Origin: Acetatifactor aquisgranensis
Lineage (GTDB): Bacteria; Bacillota; Clostridia; Lachnospirales; Lachnospiraceae
NCBI RefSeq assembly: GCF_943193215.1
Contig: NZ_CALPDH010000015.1
Location: 62,001 to 126,000, forward strand
Reading direction: 5' to 3'
Length of the DNA stretch: 64,000 bases
This document shows, piece by piece, positions 27,023 to 36,099 of the stretch; position 1 is the first letter of the stretch, and every line of letters starts with the position of its first letter. The translations under genes and the position numbers were made by a program. Below the pieces are notes generated by a model. It saw only the letters and a list, made by a program, of their open reading frames with translations, searched no databases and was not told where the DNA came from.

Positions 27023-28221
27023 CTTCCATCCCCTTTGACAAAAACATTTTTTATCACATTCTGATATATCCCATAATACTGACATCCCAATTCTATTTTT
27101 TCTATCGCGATTCCATATTTTCCTACAAGCTCTTTGCATACCTTCATGCATTCGTTAATATCCTGAATCATTATCAGAATCTTGCTGATATCGCCAATCC
27201 TTCCTATTTCTTTAGCCTTAAAAATCTTCTTTCCTGCATAATAACCCGTCTTCAAGTTATCAATAAAACATTCTATAAAGTAATTCTCATTGATGCTCTT
27301 TTCATTGCTGATAAAGAAATTCCCCAATCCATATACTATGATTTTTTCCTTGTCCTCGCTGTAGCTGGTGACTGCTGTATAGCTCCCGAAGAGCCCTGCG
27401 AATGCCTTTTTTACCTCTTCTGTGAGCTCTATCTTATCAACAAGCTTATAAGAATCCTTTACAAGATTATCCTGTTCAACATCATAGCTGTCCGTAATCC
27501 CACAATGAACTCCCGAGCCGTCCATTCCTATATTCCGGATTAGCGATTTATACGGATTAATACATAAGGCATTTTTTTCTATAGCCTTCATCACCCAGAA
27601 CAGTCCCCAAGAATCCGTCATCCCCGTAACGTTCCCTATTACTGTCTGCTCTATGTCATTCCCCCACGTTGCAAGCCTTTCTGAACTTTCCCTATCCATT
27701 TTCAATTTTTTGTACAATGAATAGTCCTTTTCATATTGGCACCATCTGTCCCTCCATGTCCCCCAGCCCCAGGATGAGGTTCTCCCACAGAAATATATGT
27801 CGCTTTCAGCATCACCCAATTCTATCGGCCAGCTATACCCGCTCACCGAAAAGACTCTTTTTTCCGTTTCGTATCTTTCAAAGCACTGCGTCATAAAACG
27901 GATAAAATTAGGAGCAGCCACGCAATCGTCTTCCAGCACAATGACCGCGTCGTTCTCTCTGAAAGCATACTCAATCCCCGACACGATAGACTCTGCCAGC
28001 CCCTTATTGTATCCTGACACGATGACCTCTTTTTCACACCAGTCAATCTCATGAACCAGACTATTGACTTTTTGCCATTCCTCAGCATCCTCGTCCTGCC
28101 TGACCCCGTCCTGAAAAACAATCAGCTTCTCCGGCAATACCGTATTATTCTTTAACGATTCAATCACCTGTCCTGTATGCCTGCTCCTGTTATATGTAAA
28201 TAATAATGTAGCTATCTTCAT
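26998..28221 (-). CDS. GT2-family glycosyltransferase with C-terminal Rossmann-like module
   Basis: 407 residues. The N-terminal GT2 domain shows LLFTYNRSRHTGQVIESL, SGYNKGLAESI and the metal-binding VLEDDCVAAPNF, with FCGRTSSWGWGTW further on. From about residue 300 (EKIIVYGLGNFFISNEKS) comes the recurring module. The stop codon follows directly on a seven-G run (27001-27007), and the next gene's FkbM frame would be joined by one extra G. I read this as the first two domains of a three-domain GT2-module-FkbM protein now in the split state. Confidence 0.8.
   Translation of the reverse strand: MKIATLLFTYNRSRHTGQVIESLKNNTVLPEKLIVFQDGVRQDEDAEEWQKVNSLVHEIDWCEKEVIVSGYNKGLAESIVSGIEYAFRENDAVIVLEDDCVAAPNFIRFMTQCFERYETEKRVFSVSGYSWPIELGDAESDIYFCGRTSSWGWGTWRDRWCQYEKDYSLYKKLKMDRESSERLATWGNDIEQTVIGNVTGMTDSWGLFWVMKAIEKNALCINPYKSLIRNIGMDGSGVHCGITDSYDVEQDNLVKDSYKLVDKIELTEEVKKAFAGLFGSYTAVTSYSEDKEKIIVYGLGNFFISNEKSINENYFIECFIDNLKTGYYAGKKIFKAKEIGRIGDISKILIMIQDINECMKVCKELVGKYGIAIEKIELGCQYYGIYQNVIKNVFVKGDGRWEITLGG
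27001..27007 (-). repeat. G7 homopolymer at the GT2/FkbM junction
   Basis: Seven G on the coding strand. In the GT2 frame they are read TTG GGG GGG TAA; with eight G the frame would run on through GTA ACT CTG into the methyltransferase. Other seven-G runs at 16497-16503, 17484-17490, 20703-20709, 29671-29677 and 32821-32827 all lie inside reading frames that are currently open. Confidence 0.85.
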
Positions 28222-28245
28222 TTACTGCAATACCTCCTCAAAAGC

Positions 28246-28650
28246 TTAGCAACATGCATCATAAATCAATTCCTGCAAAGATATGGTACGCAGAATCCCT
28301 TCTTTGTGCAGCTCTCCAAGTATCTCCTCATAATATCCCATAGCTGTGATTACGACACACATATCTTCCGATTCTATTTTTTTAATATCACGTATTGATA
28401 CCAATGGAATTCCGCAATAAAAGTCTCCTTTTGAGCTAATCTTCTTGTCTGAGATTCCTAAAATCTCGATGATGCCTGCTTCATTTTCGCACTGTTCCAA
28501 CAACCGCAGGGCAAACTCCGAGGCTCCATATAAAACTATCTTTTTAATTCCCCTTGTCCTCAAGTGCTGCGGAATGGATATGCCTTTATTTTGTAGTCGA
28601 ATCCATTTATTCGCCAATTCAAACTTCTCCAAATTGATATCTGAACTCAT
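28246..28650 (-). CDS. Free-standing Rossmann-like module
   Basis: 134 residues. After a 40-residue helical lead, KIVLYGASEFALRLLEQCEN, GIPLVSIRDIKKI, CVVITAMGYYEEILGEL and ISLQELIYD follow the same strand order as the module at 21281-21757, but without the hydrophobic N-terminus. It lies between an amidotransferase gene (14 bp) and the GT2 gene (24 bp) in one operon. Function unknown. Confidence 0.7.
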   Translation of the reverse strand: MSSDINLEKFELANKWIRLQNKGISIPQHLRTRGIKKIVLYGASEFALRLLEQCENEAGIIEILGISDKKISSKGDFYCGIPLVSIRDIKKIESEDMCVVITAMGYYEEILGELHKEGILRTISLQELIYDACC

Positions 28651-28663
28651 CTTACCTCACCTT

Positions 28664-30454
28664 TTACAATCCCATTGCCTTTTTCCAGAGATAGGGAACC
28701 AAGGAAACCCAGATACTTTCCCCATCTGTATAGGATGCCTGCTCCAGTTTATAAAATTCGCTGACTTTGATGCATGTATCCAAAGAGTTCAACAGTCCAC
28801 ACTCAAGAAAATCCCTGGAATGAACCGTATCCAGAACAAATTCCTTCATTTCCCCTTGCAGCCATTCTGTCATGGGAGAATTGAACCCGACTTTTGGTTT
28901 TTTATACATGACTCTTCTGTCCATGAAAGGCGCTGCCATATCTCTGACAATCTTTTTCGTATATCCGCCATTTGTTTTTGACTGCATCGGAACTGAAAAC
29001 GCAAAGCAGACAATCCGATAATCCATAAAAGGCATCCTGATTTCAAGGCCATTCCCCATGCTGTACCTGTCGTAGCATCTTAAAAGTGTCGGCAGAACCT
29101 CTCTATGTGTCTGCCTGTACAGCCTCCTGTTGAAGACTCCAATCTTATCTTCATTCCTGTCCTCTGTCATGTCCGCCGCATTTCTCAGGGCTTCCACCCT
29201 CTCCCGCAACTGCTGGAAGGTAACCCTGTGTTCCGCCAATGCCATATTATTAAAGGTCTTCAAAACCTCCCTGCATGCCTCATCATCCTCTCTCACTTCC
29301 AGCGCGGCGTAAAAAAGATCTGAACCATACCCTCCAAACAATTCATCCGCCCCATGTCCATCTATCGTGACTTTTATCCCCTCCTTTACAATGCTCCCAT
29401 ATGTCTGCATAAAAGGAATAGGGCTGGTTATATAGGGATCTTCACATATATACATATATCCAAATAAATCTGATGGAGAAATCGCTGCATTGACCATCAC
29501 TTTTTGAATCTCTACTCCAATATGTTCAGCCGCCATTTCTGCGTATCGAGTCTCATCAAGAACTGTATCCGGCATACTTGCCACAAAAGCATGCTGCCAG
29601 TCTTTATTAATATAAGAAGCTTTATTCTGGGAGAGATACCTCATCGCACCGGCTACCGCGCTGGAATCAACCCCCCCACTCAGAGCCGTTCCAATTGGCA
29701 CATCACTTCTCATCCGGATTTTACATGCATCCAGAAAAAAATCTCTAAGTATTCCAACCTGCTCGTCATATTCGTCCGGCACTTCCATAAGATGCTCTAA
29801 AGTATTCCACCATCTTTCTGTATACAGCTGCCCACTTCTGTAACTGCCACAGTGCCCGGCCAGGATTTTTTTGATGTCTCTGATACAGCAGTTTTCGGTG
29901 GCTTCATATGTAAAATAATCCTTTTTTTCGAATATACGATAATTTATCTTCCTCTCATTCATAATCGGGAAGAAAGCCTTCATCTCTGATGCGAAATAGA
30001 AATTGCCGTCCTGTTCGAAATAGTAGAAGGGCTTTACCCCAAACCGATCCCTGCTGAAAAAACATTCCTTTTTCAGATTGTCCCAAATCGCAACGCTCCA
30101 CATTCCGTTGCATTTATATTGGAAGTCCATCCCCCAGGCTATATATGCATATAAGATGACCTCCGTATCGCTGTCTGTTCTGAACCGATAGCCTTTTGCT
30201 TCCAGCTCCCTCCTCAGCTCAAGGAAATTGTAGACCTCACCATTATATACAATCCAATACCTGCCTGTTGAATCGGCCATAGGTTGGTTGGCAGATTCTG
30301 ATATATCCATAATAGACAACCTGGCATGGGCAAGGGTTATCCCTTCCAGTTCTTTCACAACTACAGCATCCGGCCCTCTATGAGATATGCTTTTGATACA
30401 TTTCTTTGCATTCTCTTCAGATATTCTGCCGATACAACCAAATATTCCACACAT
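28664..30454 (-). CDS. Asparagine-synthetase-like glutamine amidotransferase 2
   Basis: 596 residues from MCGIFGCIGRI (Cys2 nucleophile) at 30454, with GAGAAGAGAG upstream. SHRGPDA, YNGEVYNFLEL and the PP-loop LSGGVDSSAVAGAM near 255 are present, as is IDGHGADELFGGYG. It differs clearly from the first copy, so it is not a recent duplication and probably has a different acceptor. The SGGV codons form a seven-G run (29671-29677), in frame. Confidence 0.85.
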   Translation of the reverse strand: MCGIFGCIGRISEENAKKCIKSISHRGPDAVVVKELEGITLAHARLSIMDISESANQPMADSTGRYWIVYNGEVYNFLELRRELEAKGYRFRTDSDTEVILYAYIAWGMDFQYKCNGMWSVAIWDNLKKECFFSRDRFGVKPFYYFEQDGNFYFASEMKAFFPIMNERKINYRIFEKKDYFTYEATENCCIRDIKKILAGHCGSYRSGQLYTERWWNTLEHLMEVPDEYDEQVGILRDFFLDACKIRMRSDVPIGTALSGGVDSSAVAGAMRYLSQNKASYINKDWQHAFVASMPDTVLDETRYAEMAAEHIGVEIQKVMVNAAISPSDLFGYMYICEDPYITSPIPFMQTYGSIVKEGIKVTIDGHGADELFGGYGSDLFYAALEVREDDEACREVLKTFNNMALAEHRVTFQQLRERVEALRNAADMTEDRNEDKIGVFNRRLYRQTHREVLPTLLRCYDRYSMGNGLEIRMPFMDYRIVCFAFSVPMQSKTNGGYTKKIVRDMAAPFMDRRVMYKKPKVGFNSPMTEWLQGEMKEFVLDTVHSRDFLECGLLNSLDTCIKVSEFYKLEQASYTDGESIWVSLVPYLWKKAMGL

Positions 30455-30533
30455 TTTCTCTCTTCTCCAATTCCTTACCCTCAAGCCATACAGTTTCATT
30501 GAAGTGCAGCATAAATCAATCTGTTGCTCAATA

Positions 30534-31430
30534 TCAAGGCTTCATTATTATCCATGCCTTATCATATAAATAGAAAGGAATAGACTCATCACCATACCAT
30601 TTCCCTGGTGCAACTACAATCTTATTTTTGTTTTTGCTCAGTCTCTGTGCCCACCAGGAAAATGTACTATTCGAGATAACAAAATGCTTGCACAAACTCA
30701 TTTTAACCAGGCATTTACTTGCTGCTTTTTCATTCTCATAGACAACCGGATATGCAAATTGAAACTCCTTCTTAATAGTCTCTATATCATCCGAAAAAAT
30801 ATGGAAAACAGGATTTTTTACTATACTGGCAATATACTCTATAGCACTATAGTAATATTCTTTTGTGCATACTTCATAATCATCATTATTCACATAATCA
30901 CCTAATCTAATATGTACACAAATATGTTCCCCATATATAATATCTTTCTCCCACAGCTTCATATCAACACTCACATTCTTCAGTTTTACCTGAATATTCT
31001 GTCTAAATCGTGGATGTTGAAAATATCCATACAAAAAAATATCTTTCCTTTTTATAAGATTTAGCGGAAGCCGTGTATCCCCTATCACCGTTCCACCACA
31101 AATATAAATTCCCTGTTTAGCTAATATAGACTTATAAAAATTATTCAGATTCCTATTGTCATCTCCGCTACTTGGTGTAATTCTTTGTCTGTAAGCATCT
31201 ATCTTTTTTTTGGCGATCCTATACTTCATTTTCTGTTTGTCTTTTTCTGATGCGATTCTAATACCGGAAAACCTGAATTTATTGAGCTCATATCTTCTAT
31301 CCCCAAATCCCTTATAAAAGTCAGTATCAATGATAATATCATCATTCTCTCGTAATTTTGATAATGTCCTCGCCGCAGCATACTGAAAGAGCTGATTTCC
31401 CAAACCACCCTCCAAAAATAAGACTATCAT
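30534..31430 (-). CDS. GT11-family alpha-1,2-fucosyltransferase-like protein 2
   Basis: 298 residues. LEGGLGNQLFQYAAARTLSK at the N-terminus, VHIRLGDYVNN near residue 173, HIFSDDIETIK near 208 and SNSTFSWWAQRLS near 254 define GT11; here the donor motif HIRLGDY is closer to consensus than in the first copy. The gene is markedly AT-rich even for this cluster, suggesting a different origin. No sugar-specific evidence beyond the family. Confidence 0.85.
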   Translation of the reverse strand: MIVLFLEGGLGNQLFQYAAARTLSKLRENDDIIIDTDFYKGFGDRRYELNKFRFSGIRIASEKDKQKMKYRIAKKKIDAYRQRITPSSGDDNRNLNNFYKSILAKQGIYICGGTVIGDTRLPLNLIKRKDIFLYGYFQHPRFRQNIQVKLKNVSVDMKLWEKDIIYGEHICVHIRLGDYVNNDDYEVCTKEYYYSAIEYIASIVKNPVFHIFSDDIETIKKEFQFAYPVVYENEKAASKCLVKMSLCKHFVISNSTFSWWAQRLSKNKNKIVVAPGKWYGDESIPFYLYDKAWIIMKP

Positions 31431-32226
31431 CTTCCATTCTTCTTTCTATCTTGAGCCTGCTCAGGATTTTTATGTGCAAAAAAGTAATTGGTATTACAAA
31501 AACACTCCAACCGTTCTGTGTAATTCGTTATTTCCCAAAGACCATCCTTTAAAATCCGATAGGCAGAATAATCTTCATGCAGCAAGTTCCAAAAGTCTCT
31601 AAAATATGTTCGTGAGTCGATATTGCAGCCGCCGAATTCAATCTGGATTGCCCCTATGCAGCCCTTTCCAAGGAGCTTCTGCCCCCCCGCAAAGCGTTCC
31701 ATTCATTTCCTTCAATATCCAGCTTCAGGAAATCTATCTTCTCTATATGGTTCTTTTCGCAATAACCATCCAATGTCTCAATCTGCACCTTTTCGCTTTT
31801 TGAAAAATCTATCTTGAAATAATCCAATTGTCTTTTATATAGACTTGCCAGACCTGACGTCTCCATGTCATAGTATAGAACACCTTCCCCCCTTTCATCG
31901 CTTATGCCAAAATTGTTCAGGACAACATTGCCATTATCGCGCATATTGTCAGCCAATATGGAAAACGTCGCTCCTGCAGGCTCGAAGCAGTGAATCCTGG
32001 CATCCGGGAAGTAGCTGCCCAGCATCCTCGTATATTCTCCTGTGTTTGCCCCTACATCAAATATTGTTTCTACATTTCCCCTTTTGTCCAAAAAAGCGCA
32101 TACGTTTTCTTCTCCACTGGAATGGATATTTCCCCCAAGCCCAATGTTCATTCCCAGCAATGCCGTTTTATACAATTCATACCACAGCCCATAGGTCTCC
32201 TTTTTTCCGTAAAATCTGTCATCCAT
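31427..32226 (-). pseudogene. FkbM-family methyltransferase, frame broken at a G7 tract (phase-OFF)
   Basis: From the ATG at 32226 (GGAGGGG upstream) the frame reads TIFDVGANTGEYTRMLGSYF, then IHCFEPAGATFSIL, FLKLDIEGNEWNALRGG, and then ends within about ten codons. The rest of the family pattern continues in the other frame from the same spot: QKLLGKGCIGAIQIEFGG to NTNYFFAHK, ending at 31427. The switch is at seven G (31682-31688); eight G, or five, would restore one 266-residue protein. This is either a phase-variable gene in the OFF state or a sequencing error. Confidence 0.8.
31682..31688 (-). repeat. G7 homopolymer at the FkbM frameshift
   Basis: Seven G on the coding strand directly at the point where the methyltransferase frame shifts; one more G restores it. 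Confidence 0.85.
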
Positions 32227-32276
32227 ACCGCCCCTCCTATTTTTTCCAAATTCTACGGCCAATCAGCCTGGCAACT

Positions 32277-33272
32277 CTATTCCGCAGTTTTCACAAATTC
32301 GAACAGCCCACAGCTATCTTCTTGTATATCCTGATAATCCTGTCCTCCGATTGGCTTTGCCGCCACTCCTTCCGGTTCCACGATTGCAATATCCCGCAAT
32401 GCCATCCCTTCAAATAGCGACAGCACTGTCTGGACAGAAAATATCCTGTGGGCATTGAACAGCAGCCTGTCTGCTGGCCCTATGGGGACTCCGATATACA
32501 GATGCCCCCCTTTCCTCAAGACCCGCTGCATACTTTCCGCCGCTTTCCGATATGCATCCGGATCGATCTTGTCCCCATATCTGCCGAGGCCGAAATGCTC
32601 CATGGCATGAAGACACGACAGGCTTTCGATGGAGCCGTCTTCCATTCCGCTCAATATCGTGGCGTCGCCTTGCACGAAATGCAGACCCGGTATCTCATAG
32701 GGCAAGGGACGGATATCTATGTAATATACCTCACGGAACGTAAGCAAATGCGCTATGAAGCCATCCAGTCTTGAGCCGATGTCATAATGGCGTTCCGGGG
32801 CATTGCGGAATATCTTATTGCCCCCCCAAATATCCTGTGCAAAATAATGATGGCACGGAGTCCCTGCCTCCTTGTGCTTTTCATCCGCAATCAGGCATAA
32901 GGAGTCCTCCGCTATCACGAACCTGCTGTCTGTGGCAGCCAATCGGTACAGCTCCATGTCCCGGATCACCTCTTTGAAATCCGCACTGACGATGTCCTTT
33001 TCCAGGTAATCCAGATAGATGATACGGTCTTCCGGGAAACCTGCCTTCACCAGCTGCACTTTTATGGCATCCTGATATTTTCTGCTGCATACCAATATTT
33101 TCTCGAAATCCAGATTGCATATTGCATCCGCCGGAACATAGCATCCTTTCCAGAATTCTTCTTTGGGAACTACAAAACTATCCGTGCACGCAATGACATC
33201 AAATGCTTGCAAAATAGACCGCTTATTGCATTCAAAATCCTGCCCCAAACCAAACACGATAATCTTTTCCAT
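32277..33272 (-). CDS. DUF268-type methyltransferase with N-terminal Rossmann-like module
   Basis: 331 residues from the ATG at 33272 (GAGG seven bases upstream). Residues 1-110 (KIIVFGLGQDFECNKRSILQ) are the recurring module. The rest, with HYDIGSRLDGFIAHLLTF, VQGDATILSGMEDGSIESLS, CLHAMEHFGLGRYGD and LRKGGHLYIGVPIGP, matches DUF268, a SAM-methyltransferase-like family of glycan loci. An in-frame seven-G run (32821-32827) encodes WGGN. It follows the stop of the long CDP-glycerol-transferase-like gene by 9 bp. Confidence 0.8.
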   Translation of the reverse strand: MEKIIVFGLGQDFECNKRSILQAFDVIACTDSFVVPKEEFWKGCYVPADAICNLDFEKILVCSRKYQDAIKVQLVKAGFPEDRIIYLDYLEKDIVSADFKEVIRDMELYRLAATDSRFVIAEDSLCLIADEKHKEAGTPCHHYFAQDIWGGNKIFRNAPERHYDIGSRLDGFIAHLLTFREVYYIDIRPLPYEIPGLHFVQGDATILSGMEDGSIESLSCLHAMEHFGLGRYGDKIDPDAYRKAAESMQRVLRKGGHLYIGVPIGPADRLLFNAHRIFSVQTVLSLFEGMALRDIAIVEPEGVAAKPIGGQDYQDIQEDSCGLFEFVKTAE

Positions 33273-33281
33273 CACAGTACC

Positions 33282-35792
33282 TCATGTATCCATTATCCTT
33301 GCAAAAATAGCCTGCCCGACAGCTTTTTCCCCAACATCCTTTCTGTTGTATTGCAGCCTGCTGTTTACATAATTTGCAATGTTGTCTAATCTGTTCTGCC
33401 TTTCATACACGCTCCCTTGCCATGACACACTCTCTCCGCAGTCCTGGCAGATGCTTATCTTCCCTCCGTAACTATCCTTTTCTCCAAAGCAAAATACTTC
33501 CCCTTTTGAAGAAGAGACCAGCAATACCTCCTGTCCTCTTTTCCAGATATGGGCAAAATACATGTATCTGTCAAAAAAGTTTCCATTGTCCCTATCCACG
33601 TTCCCTGTTGCCAGCTTTCGCATAGTACCATTTTCTTTACTGACCGCTATGCACATGTTCGCATCCCTTGGCAACAGGTACAGTTCATCGCCCAACTGCA
33701 CCTTATAGAAGCTCCACTCCCCTGCTTCATATCCGTCTGGGAATTCGTCATATATTTCCAGCCGCTTTTCGCGTCTGTCCCAACAAAGTATTTTGTCTGC
33801 CCTCTTCGGAACAATCCATATGCAGTCCTCATCACCGCATATCCCAGAGCCTCCTCCGTCCAGCAGCCCACATTCATAAACCGTCTTTGCCTCTGACTCG
33901 AAATCCATGCAAATCAGCTTATTGTCCGTTATCTTCGTAAATATGGCCTTTTTCCCATCCCAAAAGACGCTCCCCCATGCATATGCGTCCACCGTTTTGT
34001 GCACAGATGTCCCTTTTTCATCACCCACCACAATATTCCTGAACTGTTCTGTTTCCAAATCAATGCACACAATATAATCATACCCGCACGGAATCAGGTA
34101 CAGCTTGCCCCCATATTCTATCTTTTCTGCAAATACAGTCCCCCTGCATGGGTCACTTTTGCCATACCTTATATAACGAACTGCATCCTTTTCCATATCA
34201 TATACGGCAATTTCATCTCCAATCATCGGTATTACGAATATTTTGTTTTGATACAAATGAATCTTTCCGTATTGTGGATGGTCTCCCAGGAAATCCGCCC
34301 CATAGGGAATCCGTTTCACAAGGGTAGCCTTCAAGGTCGTCCTTTCCATCTTATAGATGCTATTGTCTTTTAAGGCAAGGAACCACCATTCGCCCTTATA
34401 TTCCACAATATTGTCCATGGCAAGGGAATGGTTGTCCTCCATTACCGAATATGCGTTCTGAATCATAACAGGTTTTCCAGTCCTTTTGTACAGCCATACT
34501 ACGCTGCTCCCGTCCCCATAATACCCATCGCTTAAACAGACCGCCCGATCCATATCGCTGGTGTCGTCATAAATTCCCCAGCGTCCCTCCCTGTACGTCT
34601 TTACGATTTCTCCATACTCCTCTCGCAACTCCTGGCGCATGGATTCTATGGTAGCTCCCATCAGCGGATGCGGCCTCCACAACAGCGCCACCTCACCCCG
34701 GTTCTCATAAAAAATGCGGAACACATCCCGCATCTTCACCAAATACTGCTCATTATACTGCAACAGCGCCGTCACCGTAGTATTATAAAAAATAACCTTC
34801 TTCCAACTCCCATCCGCCTTCCGGATGACCCGCATCCACTCCTCCGGAATCTCCAGATCCTCCTTCCGGGTACTCAGCACCTTATCCACCTTCGGCGACC
34901 CCAGCCCCAGTATCTTCTTCTCCCAATAAGCCCTGCTCCGCCCCTGCCCCGACATGAATTCCGTCAGCACATTGACATAAGCCTGCCGCATGTCCTCAGA
35001 CTGCACAATCACCTGATCCGCATACGCCACCCCCGGCACCAGGCAGAACTTCTCGATATCCTTCAGCGCCTGACTGTCCTCCGGATCAATCTCCCCCAAT
35101 ATAAAATAAGGCACATATACTAACTTATCCGTAAACTTCTTCAAATTCTTCGAATAAAAAAACGGATGCACGCTGGTCACAATATTGCAGTCATCATAAG
35201 GATTATGTATGAATACCATATCCGGCCTGCGCGTCTCGAAATCGTAATCCTCATACCAAACCACCGGCACGTCCTTGGGATACTCCCCGCCCTCATAATG
35301 CAGCTCCCGGAAGCTCCCGTCCGGATTCTTGTCATAATAGGGAATGGGAATCACATAGGCATCACAGTCCGGATCCTCATCCGCAGCCTTCCAGATGCTC
35401 TCCAGGCTGTCCCACATGGAAGCCTTGTAAGGCAGGAACACCACCTCTGTCCGAATCCTGATATCGTTCTTCACGCTGCTCTCAATCTTGAACAACATCT
35501 GCCGCAGGCTCTTATATGCTTTGCCGACAGCAATCGGCTGCCCTTTCTCCAGTTCCCCGTAAATCCGGTAGACCTGCTCACAGTAGGATTCCAACAGGGC
35601 AATCGTGCCGAAGCCCTTCCCTTCCGCTGCTTCAATCAGGTTTCCCAGCGCAATGGCTCCGTCCTGGCAGTCCGCCAGTAGGCTCAGGGCAGCGGAAATA
35701 TTCTTTTTTTCAATGGCTTTGCGGATTTCATCATGGGCTTCTCCCAATATTTTTATGAAATCCTCAGCCTGCTGCTTCTGCGCTTTCCGCAT
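33282..35792 (-). CDS. CDP-glycerol glycerophosphotransferase-like domain fused to a beta-propeller
   Basis: 836 residues from the ATG at 35792 (GGAGAGG upstream). Residues 1-90 are helical. Residues 100-480 resemble the TagB/TagF transferase fold: VVFLPYKASMWDSLESIW, VFIHNPYDDCNIVTSVHP, ALLWRPHPL and SDGYYGDGSSVVWLYKRTGK near the active site, where His and Asp/Ser of the CDP site are expected. Residues 490-790 are repeated four-strand blades (NKIFVIPMIGDEIAVYDME, GKLYLIPCGYDYIVCIDLE, DELYLLPRDANMCIAVSKE), a WD40/Kelch-like propeller. Transfer of an alditol phosphate to the glycan is plausible; the propeller may bind it. It is the first gene of the minus-strand glycan run. Confidence 0.75.
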   Translation of the reverse strand: MRKAQKQQAEDFIKILGEAHDEIRKAIEKKNISAALSLLADCQDGAIALGNLIEAAEGKGFGTIALLESYCEQVYRIYGELEKGQPIAVGKAYKSLRQMLFKIESSVKNDIRIRTEVVFLPYKASMWDSLESIWKAADEDPDCDAYVIPIPYYDKNPDGSFRELHYEGGEYPKDVPVVWYEDYDFETRRPDMVFIHNPYDDCNIVTSVHPFFYSKNLKKFTDKLVYVPYFILGEIDPEDSQALKDIEKFCLVPGVAYADQVIVQSEDMRQAYVNVLTEFMSGQGRSRAYWEKKILGLGSPKVDKVLSTRKEDLEIPEEWMRVIRKADGSWKKVIFYNTTVTALLQYNEQYLVKMRDVFRIFYENRGEVALLWRPHPLMGATIESMRQELREEYGEIVKTYREGRWGIYDDTSDMDRAVCLSDGYYGDGSSVVWLYKRTGKPVMIQNAYSVMEDNHSLAMDNIVEYKGEWWFLALKDNSIYKMERTTLKATLVKRIPYGADFLGDHPQYGKIHLYQNKIFVIPMIGDEIAVYDMEKDAVRYIRYGKSDPCRGTVFAEKIEYGGKLYLIPCGYDYIVCIDLETEQFRNIVVGDEKGTSVHKTVDAYAWGSVFWDGKKAIFTKITDNKLICMDFESEAKTVYECGLLDGGGSGICGDEDCIWIVPKRADKILCWDRREKRLEIYDEFPDGYEAGEWSFYKVQLGDELYLLPRDANMCIAVSKENGTMRKLATGNVDRDNGNFFDRYMYFAHIWKRGQEVLLVSSSKGEVFCFGEKDSYGGKISICQDCGESVSWQGSVYERQNRLDNIANYVNSRLQYNRKDVGEKAVGQAIFARIMDT

Positions 35793-35967
35793 GTCCGCCT
35801 CTCCCTGTGCCGGATTTCCTGACAGGATTCCGCCTGTCCTTATTCGGAAAATCCACAGCACCACTTACAATGTATACTGCACGTCAATGAAAATGGCAGC
35901 AAACCACACCGAAAGACCCCAGGCCACATATGCTCACTATGGACAGATTTGCAAATCCTGGCGGTCT

Positions 35968-36073
35968 TAAGGAATTGTCTGCAACTAACTGCTGCGGGTT
36001 GAAAGCCGTTTTCCTTGTGTTTCAAGGCTTTTTCCGACAGAAATTGCAGCAGTTATTTTCCGACAGTTCCTAA
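35968..36073. repeat. About 105-bp imperfect palindromic element
   Basis: TTAAGGAATTGTCTGCAACT at the left and, inverted, TTATTTTCCGACAGTTCCTAA at the right form long imperfect arms that both carry an ACTGCTGC block. An inner TTGAAA/TTTCAA and AAAGCC/GGCTTT pair lies between. A related arm occurs at 11650-11735, so this is probably a dispersed non-autonomous element. Confidence 0.55.
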
Positions 36074-36099
36074 ATATAAATAAGGTATATTGGTCATCC

